Of a stretch of 64,000 bases of DNA, positions 8,810-17,167 are shown in pieces. Origin of the DNA: RBG-16-66-20 sp040752005. Its GTDB lineage: Bacteria; Pseudomonadota; Gammaproteobacteria; Burkholderiales; SG8-39. Within the stretch, counting starts at the first letter, position 1, and every line of letters starts with the position of its first letter. Position numbers and translations under genes: made by a program. The DNA lies in NCBI GenBank assembly GCA_040752005.1, contig JBFMFX010000001.1:1-64000 (forward strand). The letters are read 5' to 3'. The notes below the pieces were generated by a model, which had not been told where the DNA came from, made no database searches, and saw only the letters and a list, made by a program, of their open reading frames with translations.

Positions 8810-9776
8810 AGAGCCAGCAGGCAACGCGGTTCGCGCCGGCGGCGAGCAGTGCCGGGCGCTCGGCGAGGCACCGATCCATGCGCTTCGGGCAGCGCGGGTT
8901 GAAGGCGCATCCGGGCGGGATCTGGGTGAGGCGCGGCATCGCGCCCTCGATCTGCACCAGGCGCTCGCGGCGCCGCGCCGCGCCTGCGCGGATCTTCGGG
9001 ATCGAGCCCATGAGTCCCGCGGTGTAGGGATGGCGGGGTGCGTGGATCACCTCGCGCACCGGTCCGATCTCGGCGATGCGGCCGGCGTACATCACCGCGA
9101 CGCAGTCGGCGGTTTCCGCGATCACGCCCATGTCGTGCGTGATCAGCATCACCGCGGTGCCGCGCTCGCGCGCAAGGCGCTTGAGGAGCTGGATGATCTG
9201 CGCCTGGATCGAGACGTCGAGCGCGGTGGTCGGCTCATCCGCGATCACCAGCCGTGGCTCGGCGGCGAGGGCGAGCGCGATCACCACGCGCTGGCGCATG
9301 CCGCCGGAGAACTGGTGCGGATAGTGCTCGATGCGCGACTCGGGGGCGGGAATGCCCACCTCGCGCAGCAGCGCGATCGCGCGCCGGCGCGCCTCGGCCG
9401 CCGTGACGTCGAGGTGGGTAGAAATCGTCTCGGTGAGCTGCCGGCCGATGCTGTAGAGCGGATTGAGCGAGGTGAGCGGATCCTGGAAGATCACCCCGAT
9501 GCGGCGGCCGCGGATGCGGCGCATCGCCTCGCCCCGCAGGTTGTCGATGCGCGCGCCTTCCAGCCGGATCTCGCCCGCCGCGATCCGCCCCGGCGGCTCC
9601 AGCAGCCCGATGATCGCCAGCCCGGTGAGCGACTTGCCCGCTCCGGATTCGCCGACCACGCCCAGCACTTCGCCCGGCGCGATCGAAAACGACACGCCGT
9701 CCACGGCGACGAGCGTGCCGCGGCGCGTCGGAAACTCGACGCGCAGATCGCGGACCTCGAGCAGGGCGTCGCTCAC
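8802..9776 (-). CDS. dppD: Dipeptide/oligopeptide ABC transporter ATP-binding protein (DppD/OppD type)
   Basis: This 324-residue ATPase partners DppF. It has Walker A GESGAGKS, FQDPLTSLNPLY, signature FSGGMRQRVVIALAL, Walker B LVIADEPTTALD, and an oligo_HPY tail with GCAFNPRCPKRMDRC. The start is a GTG (complement 9774-9776) overlapping the dppC stop, which gives the usual N-terminus ALLEVRDLRVEF. The longer open reading upstream lies within dppC and is not conserved. Confidence 0.9.
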
Positions 9777-10687
9777 CGCAGCTTCGGATTGAGCGCGTCG
9801 CGCAGCCAGTCGCCGAGCAGGTTGACCGACAGCACCAGCGTGACGAGCGCCGCTCCGGGGAACACGGTGATCCACCACTCGCCGGAGAAAAGGAAGTCGT
9901 TGCCGACCCGGATCAGCGTGCCGAGCGAAGGGCGCGTCGGCGGCACGCCGACGCCGAGGAAGGACAGGGTCGCCTCGGTGATGATCGCGGTGGCGATGTG
10001 GATGGTGGCGATCACCAGCACCGGACCCATCACGTTCGGCAGCACATGATGGATCATGATCGCCAGCGGATGCCGGCCGATGACGCGCGCCGCCTGCACG
10101 TACTCCTTGTTGCGCTCGACGAGCGTCGAGCCGCGCACGGTGCGCGCGTACTGCACCCAGCCGGAAATGCCGATCGAGAGGATGAGCACCGGGATCGCGA
10201 TCTCGCCGTGGCGGTCGTCGGGCAACGCGACGCGCGCCACGCCGTCAATGAGCAGCGCGATCAGGATCGCGGGGAACGAGAGCTGCACGTCGGCGATGCG
10301 CATGATGATCGCGTCGGTGCGCCCGCCGACGTAGCCGGCCACCAGTCCCGCCGCGACGCCGAGGGCGAGCGCGAGCAGCACCGCGGCGACGCCGACGGCG
10401 AGCGAGATGCGCGCGCCGTAGAGGATCGTCGAGAACACGTCGCGGCCCTGGTCGTCGGTGCCGAGCGGAAAGGCGGCGCGCCCCTCGGCCGACCACGCCG
10501 GCGGCAGGAAGGCGTTGTCCAGGCTGAGGGAGGCGGCGTCGAACGGGTTGTAGGGCGCAAGCCAGGGCGCCCCCAGCGCCCCCGCGACGCAGATCAGCGC
10601 GACCGCCGCCGCGGCCACGGTCACCGGCGAGCGGCGAAAGCTCCACGCCAGATCGTGGTCCCAGATGCGGGCGAGCGCGCTGCGCAC
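9773..10687 (-). CDS. dppC: Dipeptide/oligopeptide ABC transporter permease (DppC/OppC type)
   Basis: This 304-residue inner-membrane permease has a membrane segment near residues 20-42 and an extracytoplasmic loop with LGTDDQGRDVFSTILYGAR, a hallmark of DppC and OppC. Several further helices follow, and the EAA loop reads EYVQAARVIGRHPLAIMIHHVLPN. The GTG at complement 10685-10687, 10 bases after the peptidase stop and preceded by GGAAGAG, was preferred. Upstream in-frame sequence lies within the peptidase gene and has no permease character. Confidence 0.9.
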   Translation of the reverse strand: MRSALARIWDHDLAWSFRRSPVTVAAAAVALICVAGALGAPWLAPYNPFDAASLSLDNAFLPPAWSAEGRAAFPLGTDDQGRDVFSTILYGARISLAVGVAAVLLALALGVAAGLVAGYVGGRTDAIIMRIADVQLSFPAILIALLIDGVARVALPDDRHGEIAIPVLILSIGISGWVQYARTVRGSTLVERNKEYVQAARVIGRHPLAIMIHHVLPNVMGPVLVIATIHIATAIITEATLSFLGVGVPPTRPSLGTLIRVGNDFLFSGEWWITVFPGAALVTLVLSVNLLGDWLRDALNPKLR

Positions 10688-10697
10688 GAGGCTCTTC

Positions 10698-11903
10698 CTA
10701 TCGGAGCGGCAGCGACTCCTCGGCGAGCGCGGCCAGAAACCCGGCCCCGAGCGGGATGACCTCGTCGTTGAAGTCGTAGTTGGGGTTGTGCAGCATGCAC
10801 CCCAGCTCGATGCCGCCCTGACCGAGGAACACGTAGGCGCCCGGCCGCGCCTGCAACATGTAGGAGAAGTCTTCGCCGCCCATCGTCGGTTCATGGTCGG
10901 TGACGACGTTGCCGGCGCCGAAAACGCGCTCGCCGACGCGCGCGGCGAAGGCCGCCTCCGCCTCGCTGTTCACCGTGGCCGGGTAGCCGCGCCGGTAGTC
11001 GATGTCGGCGGCGCCGCCCATCGCGGCGGCGATGCCGGCGACGATTTCGCGGATGCGCCGCTCGGCCATGTCACGCGTGTCCGGCCGGAACGTGCGCACC
11101 GTCCCCACGAGCTGCACGAAGTCGGGAATCACGTTGAAGACGTTGGTCTGGCTCGTCTCCATCGAGCAGATGGAGACGACGATCGAATCGAGCGGGCTCG
11201 CGTTGCGGCTGGCGATCGTCTGCAGCGCCGAGATGATCTGCGCGCTCGCCACCACCGGGTCCACCGCAAGGTGCGGCATCGCGCCGTGGCCGCCGCGGCC
11301 GCGCACGACGATCCGGATCTCGTCGGTCGCCGCCATCACCGGGCCTGCGCGCACCGCGATGCGCCCGGGCGGCAGTCCCGGCCAGTTGTGCAGCGCGTAC
11401 ACCGCGTCGCAGGGAAAGCGCTCGAACAGGCCCTCTTCGACCATGACCTTGCCGCCGCCGCCGCCTTCCTCGGCCGGCTGGAAGATGAGCACCACCGTGC
11501 CGTCGAAGTTGCGCGTCTCCTGCAGGTAGCGGGCGGCGCCAAGCAGCATCGTGGTGTGGCCGTCGTGGCCGCAGGCGTGCATGCGGCCCGGATGGCGCGA
11601 CCGGTACGGAACGTCGCCGGTTTCGTGCATCGGCAGGCAATCCATGTCGGCGCGCAGACCGATCGCGCGGCCGCTCGCGGTCGTCCTGCCGCGGATCACG
11701 CCGACCACGCCGGTCTTGGCAAGCCCCCGATGTACCTCGATCCCCCATGCGGCGAGCCGCGCCGCGACCAGATCGGAGGTGCGCCGCTCCTCGAAGGCGA
11801 GTTCGGGGTGCGCGTGCAGGTCGCGGCGAAATTCGCGCAGCTCGTCATGAAGTGCGCGGATGTACGCGACCGGGGCGGCTTCGGTTGGGGGCGGTGCGTT
11901 CAT
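10698..11903 (-). CDS. M20D family amidohydrolase/peptidase (hippurate hydrolase-like)
   Basis: This 401-residue cytoplasmic metallohydrolase belongs to the aminoacylase/hippuricase branch of M20. It has RRDLHAHPELAFEE near the N-terminus, RADMDCLP, MHACGHDGHTTMLLGAA with metal-binding Cys and His, the FQPAEEGGGGG segment with the catalytic Glu, a GRGGHGAMPHLAVDP dimerisation region, and a C-terminal TMGGEDFSYM metal ligand. Relatives remove acyl groups from N-acyl amino acids or cleave indole conjugates and peptides; the true substrate is unknown. It lies between dppB and dppC, so it probably processes what that importer brings in. Confidence 0.88.
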   Translation of the reverse strand: MNAPPPTEAAPVAYIRALHDELREFRRDLHAHPELAFEERRTSDLVAARLAAWGIEVHRGLAKTGVVGVIRGRTTASGRAIGLRADMDCLPMHETGDVPYRSRHPGRMHACGHDGHTTMLLGAARYLQETRNFDGTVVLIFQPAEEGGGGGKVMVEEGLFERFPCDAVYALHNWPGLPPGRIAVRAGPVMAATDEIRIVVRGRGGHGAMPHLAVDPVVASAQIISALQTIASRNASPLDSIVVSICSMETSQTNVFNVIPDFVQLVGTVRTFRPDTRDMAERRIREIVAGIAAAMGGAADIDYRRGYPATVNSEAEAAFAARVGERVFGAGNVVTDHEPTMGGEDFSYMLQARPGAYVFLGQGGIELGCMLHNPNYDFNDEVIPLGAGFLAALAEESLPLR

Positions 11904-11924
11904 GCGGGTTTCCTCGAGGGGTGT

Positions 11925-12908
11925 TCAATGCGCGGCGGCCGTGCGCTCGATGCGCAGGCGCGGGTCCACCGCGTAGTAGAGCAAGTCCACCACCAGGTTG
12001 ATGACGACGAAAAAGATCGCGATCAGGCACAGGTACGCCGCCATCACCGGCACGTCGGCGAAGGTGACCGCCTGGATGAAGAGCAGCCCCATGCCGGGCC
12101 ACTGAAAAACCGTCTCGGTGATGATGGCGAAGGCGATGATCGCGCCCAGCTGCAGCCCGGTGATCGTGATGACCGGGACGAGCGTGTTCTTGAGCGCATG
12201 GCCGAAGTGCACGGCGCGGTCGGTGAGGCCGCGCGCGCGCGCGAAGCGGATGTAGTCGGTGCGCAGCACTTCCAGCATTTCCGAGCGCACCAGACGCTGG
12301 ATCAGCGTCATCTGGAAGAGCCCCAGCGTGATCGAGGGCAGCACGAGCGCCTTCAGGCCCGAGGCGGTGAGCAGCCCGGTGCTCCACCAGCCGATCTGCA
12401 CCGTCTCGCCGCGACCGAACGAGGGCAGCCACCCGAGCAGCACCGAGAACACGAGGATCAGCAGGATGCCGATGAGGAAGGTGGGCAGCGATACGCCGAT
12501 GAGCGAGAGCGCGAGCAGCGCCTGCGCGAGCCACGAATCGCGCCGGAGCGCGGTGTACACGCCCATGACGATGCCGGCCGCCAGAGCGAGCAGCGCCGCG
12601 CAGACGGACAGCTCCAGCGTCGCCGGCAGCCGCTCCAGGATCAGCGTCGAAACCGGCTGCACCTGCCGCAGCGACAGGCCGAACTCGCCGCGCAGCGCGT
12701 TGCCGAGGAAGCGCGCATACTGGACGTAGAACGGCTGATCGAGCCCGAGCATGCGGGTGATGCGCGCGCGGTCCTCCGGCGTCGCGTCCTGCCCGAGCAT
12801 GAACACCACCGGGTCGCCGACGAAGCGGAACAATGCGAACGCGATCAGGCCGACGACGAGCATGACGAGCACGGCCTGCGCGAGGCGCCGCAGGACAAAA
12901 GCGAGCAT
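11925..12908 (-). CDS. dppB: Dipeptide/oligopeptide ABC transporter permease (DppB/OppB type)
   Basis: This 327-residue permease is the first gene of the importer operon. An N-terminal helix (FVLRRLAQAVLVMLVVGLIAF) is followed by the family segment DPVVFMLGQDATPEDRARI, about five more helices, and the EAA loop YIRFARARGLTDRAVHFGHALKN. The C-terminus VVDLLYYAVDPRLR is diagnostic of the DppB group. No periplasmic binding protein gene precedes it; the divergent neighbour is mutY. Start is ATG at complement 12906-12908. Confidence 0.91.
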   Translation of the reverse strand: MLAFVLRRLAQAVLVMLVVGLIAFALFRFVGDPVVFMLGQDATPEDRARITRMLGLDQPFYVQYARFLGNALRGEFGLSLRQVQPVSTLILERLPATLELSVCAALLALAAGIVMGVYTALRRDSWLAQALLALSLIGVSLPTFLIGILLILVFSVLLGWLPSFGRGETVQIGWWSTGLLTASGLKALVLPSITLGLFQMTLIQRLVRSEMLEVLRTDYIRFARARGLTDRAVHFGHALKNTLVPVITITGLQLGAIIAFAIITETVFQWPGMGLLFIQAVTFADVPVMAAYLCLIAIFFVVINLVVDLLYYAVDPRLRIERTAAAH

Positions 12909-12917
12909 GGCGGCGGC

Positions 12918-12940
12918 ATTCTACTGAATGGGCCTACAAT
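12918..12940. promoter_or_regulatory. Divergent dppB/mutY promoter region with two -10-like boxes
   Basis: The 41-base gap between dppB and mutY is AT-richer than its surroundings. Minus strand: TAGAAT (complement 12918-12923), 9 bases before the dppB ATG. Plus strand: TACAAT (12935-12940), 9 bases before the mutY TTG. The spacing implies very short or absent 5' leaders. No clear -35 hexamers are seen. Confidence 0.35.
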
Positions 12941-12949
12941 CGCCGCGCC

Positions 12950-14014
12950 TTGAGCGGATTCGCCCGAAAGCTGATCGCCTGGCAGCGCCGGTACGGACGG
13001 CACGGACTGCCATGGCAGGGCACGCGCGATCCGTACCGCGTCTGGCTGTCCGAAGTGATGCTGCAGCAGACGCAGGTCGAGACGGTCGTGCCTTATTACC
13101 TGCGGTTTCTCGCGCGCTTTCCGGACGTGGCGGCGCTTGCGCGTGCGCCGCTTGGCGAGGTGCTGCGTCTCTGGAGTGGGCTCGGCTACTACGCGCGGGC
13201 GCGCCATCTGCACGAGGCGGCCCGGCGGGTCGTGCGCGAACACGGCGGGCGCTTTCCCGACACGCCCGAAGCGCTCGAGCGGCTGCCCGGTGTCGGGCGT
13301 TCGACCGCCGCGGCGATCGCGGTGTTCGCCTTCGGCCGGCGCGCGGCGATCCTGGACGGCAACGTGCGGCGGGTGTTCGCCCGGCATTTCGGAGTCGAGC
13401 GCACGCGCAGCCAGTGGCAGCTGGCCGAATCGCTTCTTCCCGCGCGGTCGGTCGAAGCCTACACGCAGGCGCTCATGGATCTGGGCGCCACCGTGTGCAC
13501 GCGCGCGAACCCGGAATGCGGCTCATGTCCGGTCGCACGAAGCTGCGTCGCCCGGCGCGACGGCCGGGTAGCGGAGTTGCCGGCGCCGCGCCGTGCGCGG
13601 AGGCGCCCGATACGACGCGCGGCGTGGCTGGTGCTGCTCGACCGCGGGCGGGTGCTGCTCGAGCGCCGTCCCGCCATGGGCCTCTGGGGCGGGCTGTGGG
13701 CGTTCCCCGAGCTTCGCGGGCGCGACCCGAAGCGCTTCTGCCGCGAAGCGCTCGGCTGCGCGGTCGCAAGCATCGAGCGCGCGCCGGCGATCGAACACGG
13801 CTTCACGCATTTTCGGCTGCGGGCGCAGCCTCTTGTCTGCCGTGCTCGGCCGCAAGGGACGGGCGGCGCCGCGGCCGGGCGGATCTGGCTCGACCTGACG
13901 GAGGCGACTCGCGCCGCGGTGCCCGCGCCGGTGAAGAAGTTCCTGCTAGGGCTGCGGTTCAAGCAGCCGGGCGAGCAGCGCAAGGCGCGCCGGTCCGTCG
14001 GCGAGTTCCAGTAG
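12950..14014 (+). CDS. mutY: A/G-specific adenine DNA glycosylase
   Basis: MutY removes adenine mispaired with 8-oxoguanine. The 354-residue protein has the helical glycosylase core with catalytic Glu in SEVMLQQTQV, the helix-hairpin-helix LPGVGRSTAAAI, and catalytic Asp in AILDGNVRRV. The iron-sulfur ligands have spacing C-x6-C-x2-C-x5-C (VCTRANPECGSCPVARSC). The C-terminal NUDIX-like domain contains MGLWGGLWAFPE. The start codon is TTG 12950. The last 18 or so residues beyond the conserved VKKFLLGL are unlike the family and lie in the 69-base antisense overlap with the next gene. Confidence 0.93.
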   Translation: MSGFARKLIAWQRRYGRHGLPWQGTRDPYRVWLSEVMLQQTQVETVVPYYLRFLARFPDVAALARAPLGEVLRLWSGLGYYARARHLHEAARRVVREHGGRFPDTPEALERLPGVGRSTAAAIAVFAFGRRAAILDGNVRRVFARHFGVERTRSQWQLAESLLPARSVEAYTQALMDLGATVCTRANPECGSCPVARSCVARRDGRVAELPAPRRARRRPIRRAAWLVLLDRGRVLLERRPAMGLWGGLWAFPELRGRDPKRFCREALGCAVASIERAPAIEHGFTHFRLRAQPLVCRARPQGTGGAAAGRIWLDLTEATRAAVPAPVKKFLLGLRFKQPGEQRKARRSVGEFQ

Positions 14015-14527
14015 CCGCTGGCGGGCGGCGAGCGGCAACGGAAGGATTTCCGCAAGGCGCGCGCTCAGCCATGCGCTCGAATCGAGGCGCCAGGGTTCGG
14101 CGACCAGCGCCGCGGCACCCTGCACGAGCAGCCGCTCGAGCAGGCGGCGCAGCGGGGCGTATCGTTCCGCGACCGGCGCGTCGGCTCCCTCGGAAAGCGG
14201 CTCGATCCGCGCAAGCGCAAGGCCGTCCTCGCGTACGCGCCGCTCCAGGATCCGGAACCGCCGCTCGCCGCGCGCTTTCACTTCCAGGAGTCCCAACTGC
14301 GGCATCTCCCAGTGCACGATGCGCGCCAGGCAGCCGATTTCCATCGGGATCGCGGGTGCGCCCACTTCGCGGCCTTCGCGGATCAGGCATACGCCGAAGG
14401 GCGCGTCGTCCTTCAGGCATGCCTTCGCCATTTCCAGGTAGCGCTGCTCGAAGATCCTGAGCGCGAGCAGCCCCTCGGGAAAGAGCACCGCGTGCAGCGG
14501 AAAAAGCGGAACCTCGCGCGCCGACAC
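13946..14527 (-). CDS. LON peptidase N-terminal-domain protein
   Basis: This 193-residue protein consists only of the substrate-binding LON domain (PF02190 type), without the ATPase or protease domains. It starts REVPLFPLHAVLFPEGLLALRIFEQRY and has FGVCLIREGREVG and GCLARIVHWEMPQLGLLEVKARGERRF. Its C-terminus LAARQRLLELADGPARLALLARLL is standard for the family. Stand-alone copies are common in proteobacteria and their role is not established. GTG at complement 14525-14527, 11 bases after the rapZ stop, is the best start. Its final 69 bases are antisense to the end of mutY. Confidence 0.85.
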   Translation of the reverse strand: MSAREVPLFPLHAVLFPEGLLALRIFEQRYLEMAKACLKDDAPFGVCLIREGREVGAPAIPMEIGCLARIVHWEMPQLGLLEVKARGERRFRILERRVREDGLALARIEPLSEGADAPVAERYAPLRRLLERLLVQGAAALVAEPWRLDSSAWLSARLAEILPLPLAARQRLLELADGPARLALLARLLEPQP

Positions 14528-14538
14528 GGGCGGCGCGC

Positions 14539-15384
14539 TCAGGCGGTTTCGGCCCCGAGCGCGCGATGGCGCACCAGGACCTGCCAGTGCGGGCGGAACG
14601 AGGCGGCAAGGCGCTCGGCGAGATACACCGAGCGGTGCCGGCCGCCCGTGCAGCCGATCGCCACGGTGACGTAGGAGCGGCTCTCGCGGGCGATCGCGGG
14701 CAGCCAGCGCGCCAGGAACGCGCGCACGTCCTCGAAAAAGCGCCCGACTTCGTCTTCCGCCTCCAGGTAGCGCGCCACCGCCGCGTCGCGGCCGGTCAAT
14801 TCCCGCAGCTCCGGCGCGTAATGCGGATTGGGCAGCATCCTGGCGTCCACCACCCAGTCGGCGTCCAGCGGAATGCCGTCGCGGTAGGCGAACGACTCGA
14901 AGGTGAGCGTGAGCGCCTCCGGGCCCACGGCGAGCAGGTCCTTGATCCAGTTGCGCAGCATCCGCGGCTGAAGATCGCTCGTGTCCATGCGATGCGCGAG
15001 CGCCGCCACGCCGGCGAGGAGCGAACGCTCGCTTTCGATCGCCTCGGCAAGCGTCAGGCCGGCCCCTGCGAGCGGATGGCGCCGGCGCGTCTCGGAGAAC
15101 CGGCGCAGCAGCACGGGAGAGGACGCCTCGAGAAAGAGCACGCGGCATTCGACGCCTTTCGCGCGTAGCGCCGCGAGGTGCTCCGGCAGCGCGGGCAGCG
15201 CGGCGCTTCGCGCGTCCACGCTGACCGCGACGCGCTCGTGGCCGGCGCCGGCGAGAAATTGTGCCACCTCGACGAGCAGCATCGCCGGCAGGTTGTCAAC
15301 GCAGTAGTAGCCGCTGTCCTCGAGCACGTCGAGCGCAATGCTCTTGCCCGATCCCGAGAGGCCGCTGACCAGGACGAGCTGCAG
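14539..15384 (-). CDS. rapZ: RNase adapter protein RapZ (P-loop NTPase), apparently CTG-initiated
   Basis: RapZ (YvcJ/YhbJ family) is an RNA-binding P-loop protein; in E. coli it directs RNase E to the sRNA GlmZ and so controls GlmS synthesis. The 281-residue product shows Walker A GLSGSGKS at its N-terminus, VLEDSGYYCVDNLPAMLL, and the conserved C-terminal YVTVAIGCTGGRHRSVYL. No ATG, GTG or TTG lies in frame upstream of the P-loop before a stop. The only start that keeps the domain is CTG (complement 15382-15384), preceded at 7 bases by GAAGGA. The next internal GTG would delete the P-loop. The gene lies 4 bases after hprK. Confidence 0.88.
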   Translation of the reverse strand: MQLVLVSGLSGSGKSIALDVLEDSGYYCVDNLPAMLLVEVAQFLAGAGHERVAVSVDARSAALPALPEHLAALRAKGVECRVLFLEASSPVLLRRFSETRRRHPLAGAGLTLAEAIESERSLLAGVAALAHRMDTSDLQPRMLRNWIKDLLAVGPEALTLTFESFAYRDGIPLDADWVVDARMLPNPHYAPELRELTGRDAAVARYLEAEDEVGRFFEDVRAFLARWLPAIARESRSYVTVAIGCTGGRHRSVYLAERLAASFRPHWQVLVRHRALGAETA

Positions 15385-15388
15385 GCGC

Positions 15389-16315
15389 CTATCCTTCGCC
15401 GCTCATCGCGCGCTTCTGGCGCGCGAGAAACTCTGCCGCCGAGTCTATTCCGCGCAGCTGCAGGATGTAGTTGCGCACCGCGGCTTCCAGCAGCACTGCG
15501 AGGTTGCGCCCGGCGGCGACCGGGATCACGACCTTGCGTACCGTCACGCCGAGGATGTCTTCGGCGAGTTCGGCGAGCGGCAGCCGCTCGGCGATCGCCG
15601 CGCCGCCCGGTTTCTCCAGGTGCGCGATGAGCTTCAGCTTCATCTTTGGGCGCACCGCGGTCTCGCCGTAGATCGCGCGGATATTGATGAGCCCCAGCCC
15701 GCGCACCTCGATGAAGTCCTTCAGGATCGGCGGGCAGCGCGCTTCCAGCGTGGTGGGCGCGATGCGCGAGATCTCGACCACGTCGTCGGCGACCAGGCCA
15801 TGGCCGCGGCTGATGAGCTCCAGCGCCAGTTCGCTCTTGCCGACGCCGGAATCGCCGGTGATCAGAACGCCGACTCCGAGCACGTCCATCATCACGCCGT
15901 GGCGCTCGACGGTGTCGGCGAGCTGCTTGGCGAGATAGCGCCCGAGCTTCTCGATCACGCGCGCCGCCGACACGGCGGTCGCGAACACCGGCGTCTGCGC
16001 CGCCTCGGCGGCCTCGATCAATTCGGGGAACGGTGCCACGCCGTCGGCGAACACCACGGCGGCGGGCCCGGCCCCGATCAGCTTCGCCGCGAGCTCCCGG
16101 CGGCGGGCAGCGTCGTAGCGCGCCGCGAGGGTCGCCTCGTAGGTGCCGATGACCTGGACGCTGTTGGGATGAGTGAGGTTGAGATGCCCGATCAGCGCGG
16201 CGGCGGCGGCGGCTTCCCGCCGCACCGCCGCGGCGCTCGCGCGCCCGGCGACCCAGTCGAGCGCGAGCGCCTCGCGGTTGTCCTCATGCAGCCGCGCGAC
16301 GCTGACCTGCAGCAT
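15389..16315 (-). CDS. hprK: HPr kinase/phosphorylase
   Basis: HprK phosphorylates and dephosphorylates the regulatory serine of HPr (or its nitrogen-PTS homologue NPr). The 308-residue product has an N-terminal domain rich in Ala and Leu, the P-loop GDSGVGKSELALEL, VADDVVEI, and the K3-type signature near IEVRGLGLINIRAIYG. It is the bacterial form common in Gram-negatives without a full sugar PTS. ATG at complement 16313-16315 gives the family length; an ATG 21 bases upstream is possible. Either overlaps the end of ptsN. No HPr, Enzyme I or EIIA-Man gene lies within this window. Confidence 0.92.
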   Translation of the reverse strand: MLQVSVARLHEDNREALALDWVAGRASAAAVRREAAAAAALIGHLNLTHPNSVQVIGTYEATLAARYDAARRRELAAKLIGAGPAAVVFADGVAPFPELIEAAEAAQTPVFATAVSAARVIEKLGRYLAKQLADTVERHGVMMDVLGVGVLITGDSGVGKSELALELISRGHGLVADDVVEISRIAPTTLEARCPPILKDFIEVRGLGLINIRAIYGETAVRPKMKLKLIAHLEKPGGAAIAERLPLAELAEDILGVTVRKVVIPVAAGRNLAVLLEAAVRNYILQLRGIDSAAEFLARQKRAMSGEG

Positions 16316-16769
16316 CGGGCTGCCAGTCGGCGACAAGCTTGACGAGCGCTTCGGCGTCCGTGGCAGAGGCCATCGCCTCGCGCAGCGCCTTGTCGCTGAA
16401 CATCTGCGCCAGCTCGGAGAGGATTTCCAGGTGCTTCTCGGTCGCGTGCTCGGGAACCAGCAGGGCGAACACCAGGCTCACGGGCTTGCCGTCCGGAGCG
16501 TCGAAAGGCACCGGGGTTTCGAGGCGCACGAACGCGCCGATCGCCTCCTTCAGCCCCTTGATCCGGCCGTGCGGGATGGCGACGCCCTGGCCGAGCCCTG
16601 TCGAGCCCATGCGCTCGCGCGCGAACAGGCTCTCGAAGACGACGGCGCGCGGAATGCCGTGATTCGACTCGAACAGAAAGCCGAGCTGCTCGAACAGGCG
16701 CTTCTTGCTCGAGACCGTGAGGCCGAGCACGACGTTCTGCGGCGGAAGGAGTTTCGCGACCAGCCTCAT
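16284..16769 (-). CDS. ptsN: Nitrogen-PTS EIIA component PtsN (EIIA-Ntr)
   Basis: This 161-residue EIIA of the fructose/mannitol type has the phosphorylated His in GLGQGVAIPHGRI (near residue 67). It shows FESLFARERMGSTG just before it and FALLVPEHATEKHLEILSELAQMF after it. EIIA-Ntr regulates potassium transport and other functions according to phosphorylation by PtsP and NPr. Start ATG (complement 16767-16769) was chosen because the protein begins with the conserved short lead into LLPPQNVVLGL. It lies downstream of hpf and rpoN and overlaps hprK by 32 bases. Confidence 0.93.
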   Translation of the reverse strand: MRLVAKLLPPQNVVLGLTVSSKKRLFEQLGFLFESNHGIPRAVVFESLFARERMGSTGLGQGVAIPHGRIKGLKEAIGAFVRLETPVPFDAPDGKPVSLVFALLVPEHATEKHLEILSELAQMFSDKALREAMASATDAEALVKLVADWQPDAAGQRRAAA

Positions 16770-16782
16770 CGGAAGGCGGCGG

Positions 16783-16788
16783 ATTATA
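16783..16788 (-). promoter_or_regulatory. Possible -10 box of ptsN
   Basis: On the minus strand a perfect TATAAT lies 13 bases before the ptsN ATG, in the 43-base gap after hpf. The -35 region is weak. It suggests ptsN-hprK-rapZ can be transcribed apart from rpoN-hpf. Confidence 0.4.
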
Positions 16789-16812
16789 CTCCGCGCGCGG
16801 CTCACCGGACTG

Positions 16813-17148
16813 TCAGGATCTGAGCGCCCGTTTCTTCGCCGCCCGGCGACGCGCCGGGGCGCGCGCCCGGATGCGGCGGTCCTTGTACTTGAGCACCTGG
16901 CGGTCCAGCTTGTCGGCGAGCAGGTCTATCGCGGCGTAGAGGTCGTCCTTCTCGCATTCGCAGTGGATGTCCTTGCCGCGCACGTGCAGCGTCACCTCGG
17001 CCTTGTGCAGCACCTTGTTGACCGAAAGGATCACGTGCGCCTCGGTCACGTGGTCGAAGTGCCGGATGATGCGTCCGATCTTGGTGCTGACGTACCGGCG
17101 GATGGCGGGGGTGACGGTGACATGATGACCGCTGACGCTGAGATTCAT
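16813..17148 (-). CDS. hpf: Ribosome hibernation promoting factor, short form
   Basis: This 111-residue protein of the HPF/YfiA fold binds the small ribosomal subunit and inactivates ribosomes in stationary phase. It starts MNLSVSGHHVTVTPAIRRYV and has the basic helix KIGRIIRHFDHV, then VHVRGKDIH-like strands and EKDDLYAAIDLLADKLDRQV. A Lys/Arg-rich tail follows. It lacks the C-terminal dimerisation domain of long HPF. The ATG at complement 17146-17148 is preceded by CGGAGGAGCCG, a strong ribosome binding site. The position directly after rpoN is the classical one for this gene. Confidence 0.94.
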   Translation of the reverse strand: MNLSVSGHHVTVTPAIRRYVSTKIGRIIRHFDHVTEAHVILSVNKVLHKAEVTLHVRGKDIHCECEKDDLYAAIDLLADKLDRQVLKYKDRRIRARAPARRRAAKKRALRS

Positions 17149-17167
17149 CGGCTCCTCCGGAGGGCAG

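Noticed and set aside
10665..12953. 762-codon open frame on the plus strand across dppC, the M20 gene and dppB
   Set aside because: It is antisense to three genes with clear motifs. The translation is low-complexity Arg/Ala/His/Asp.
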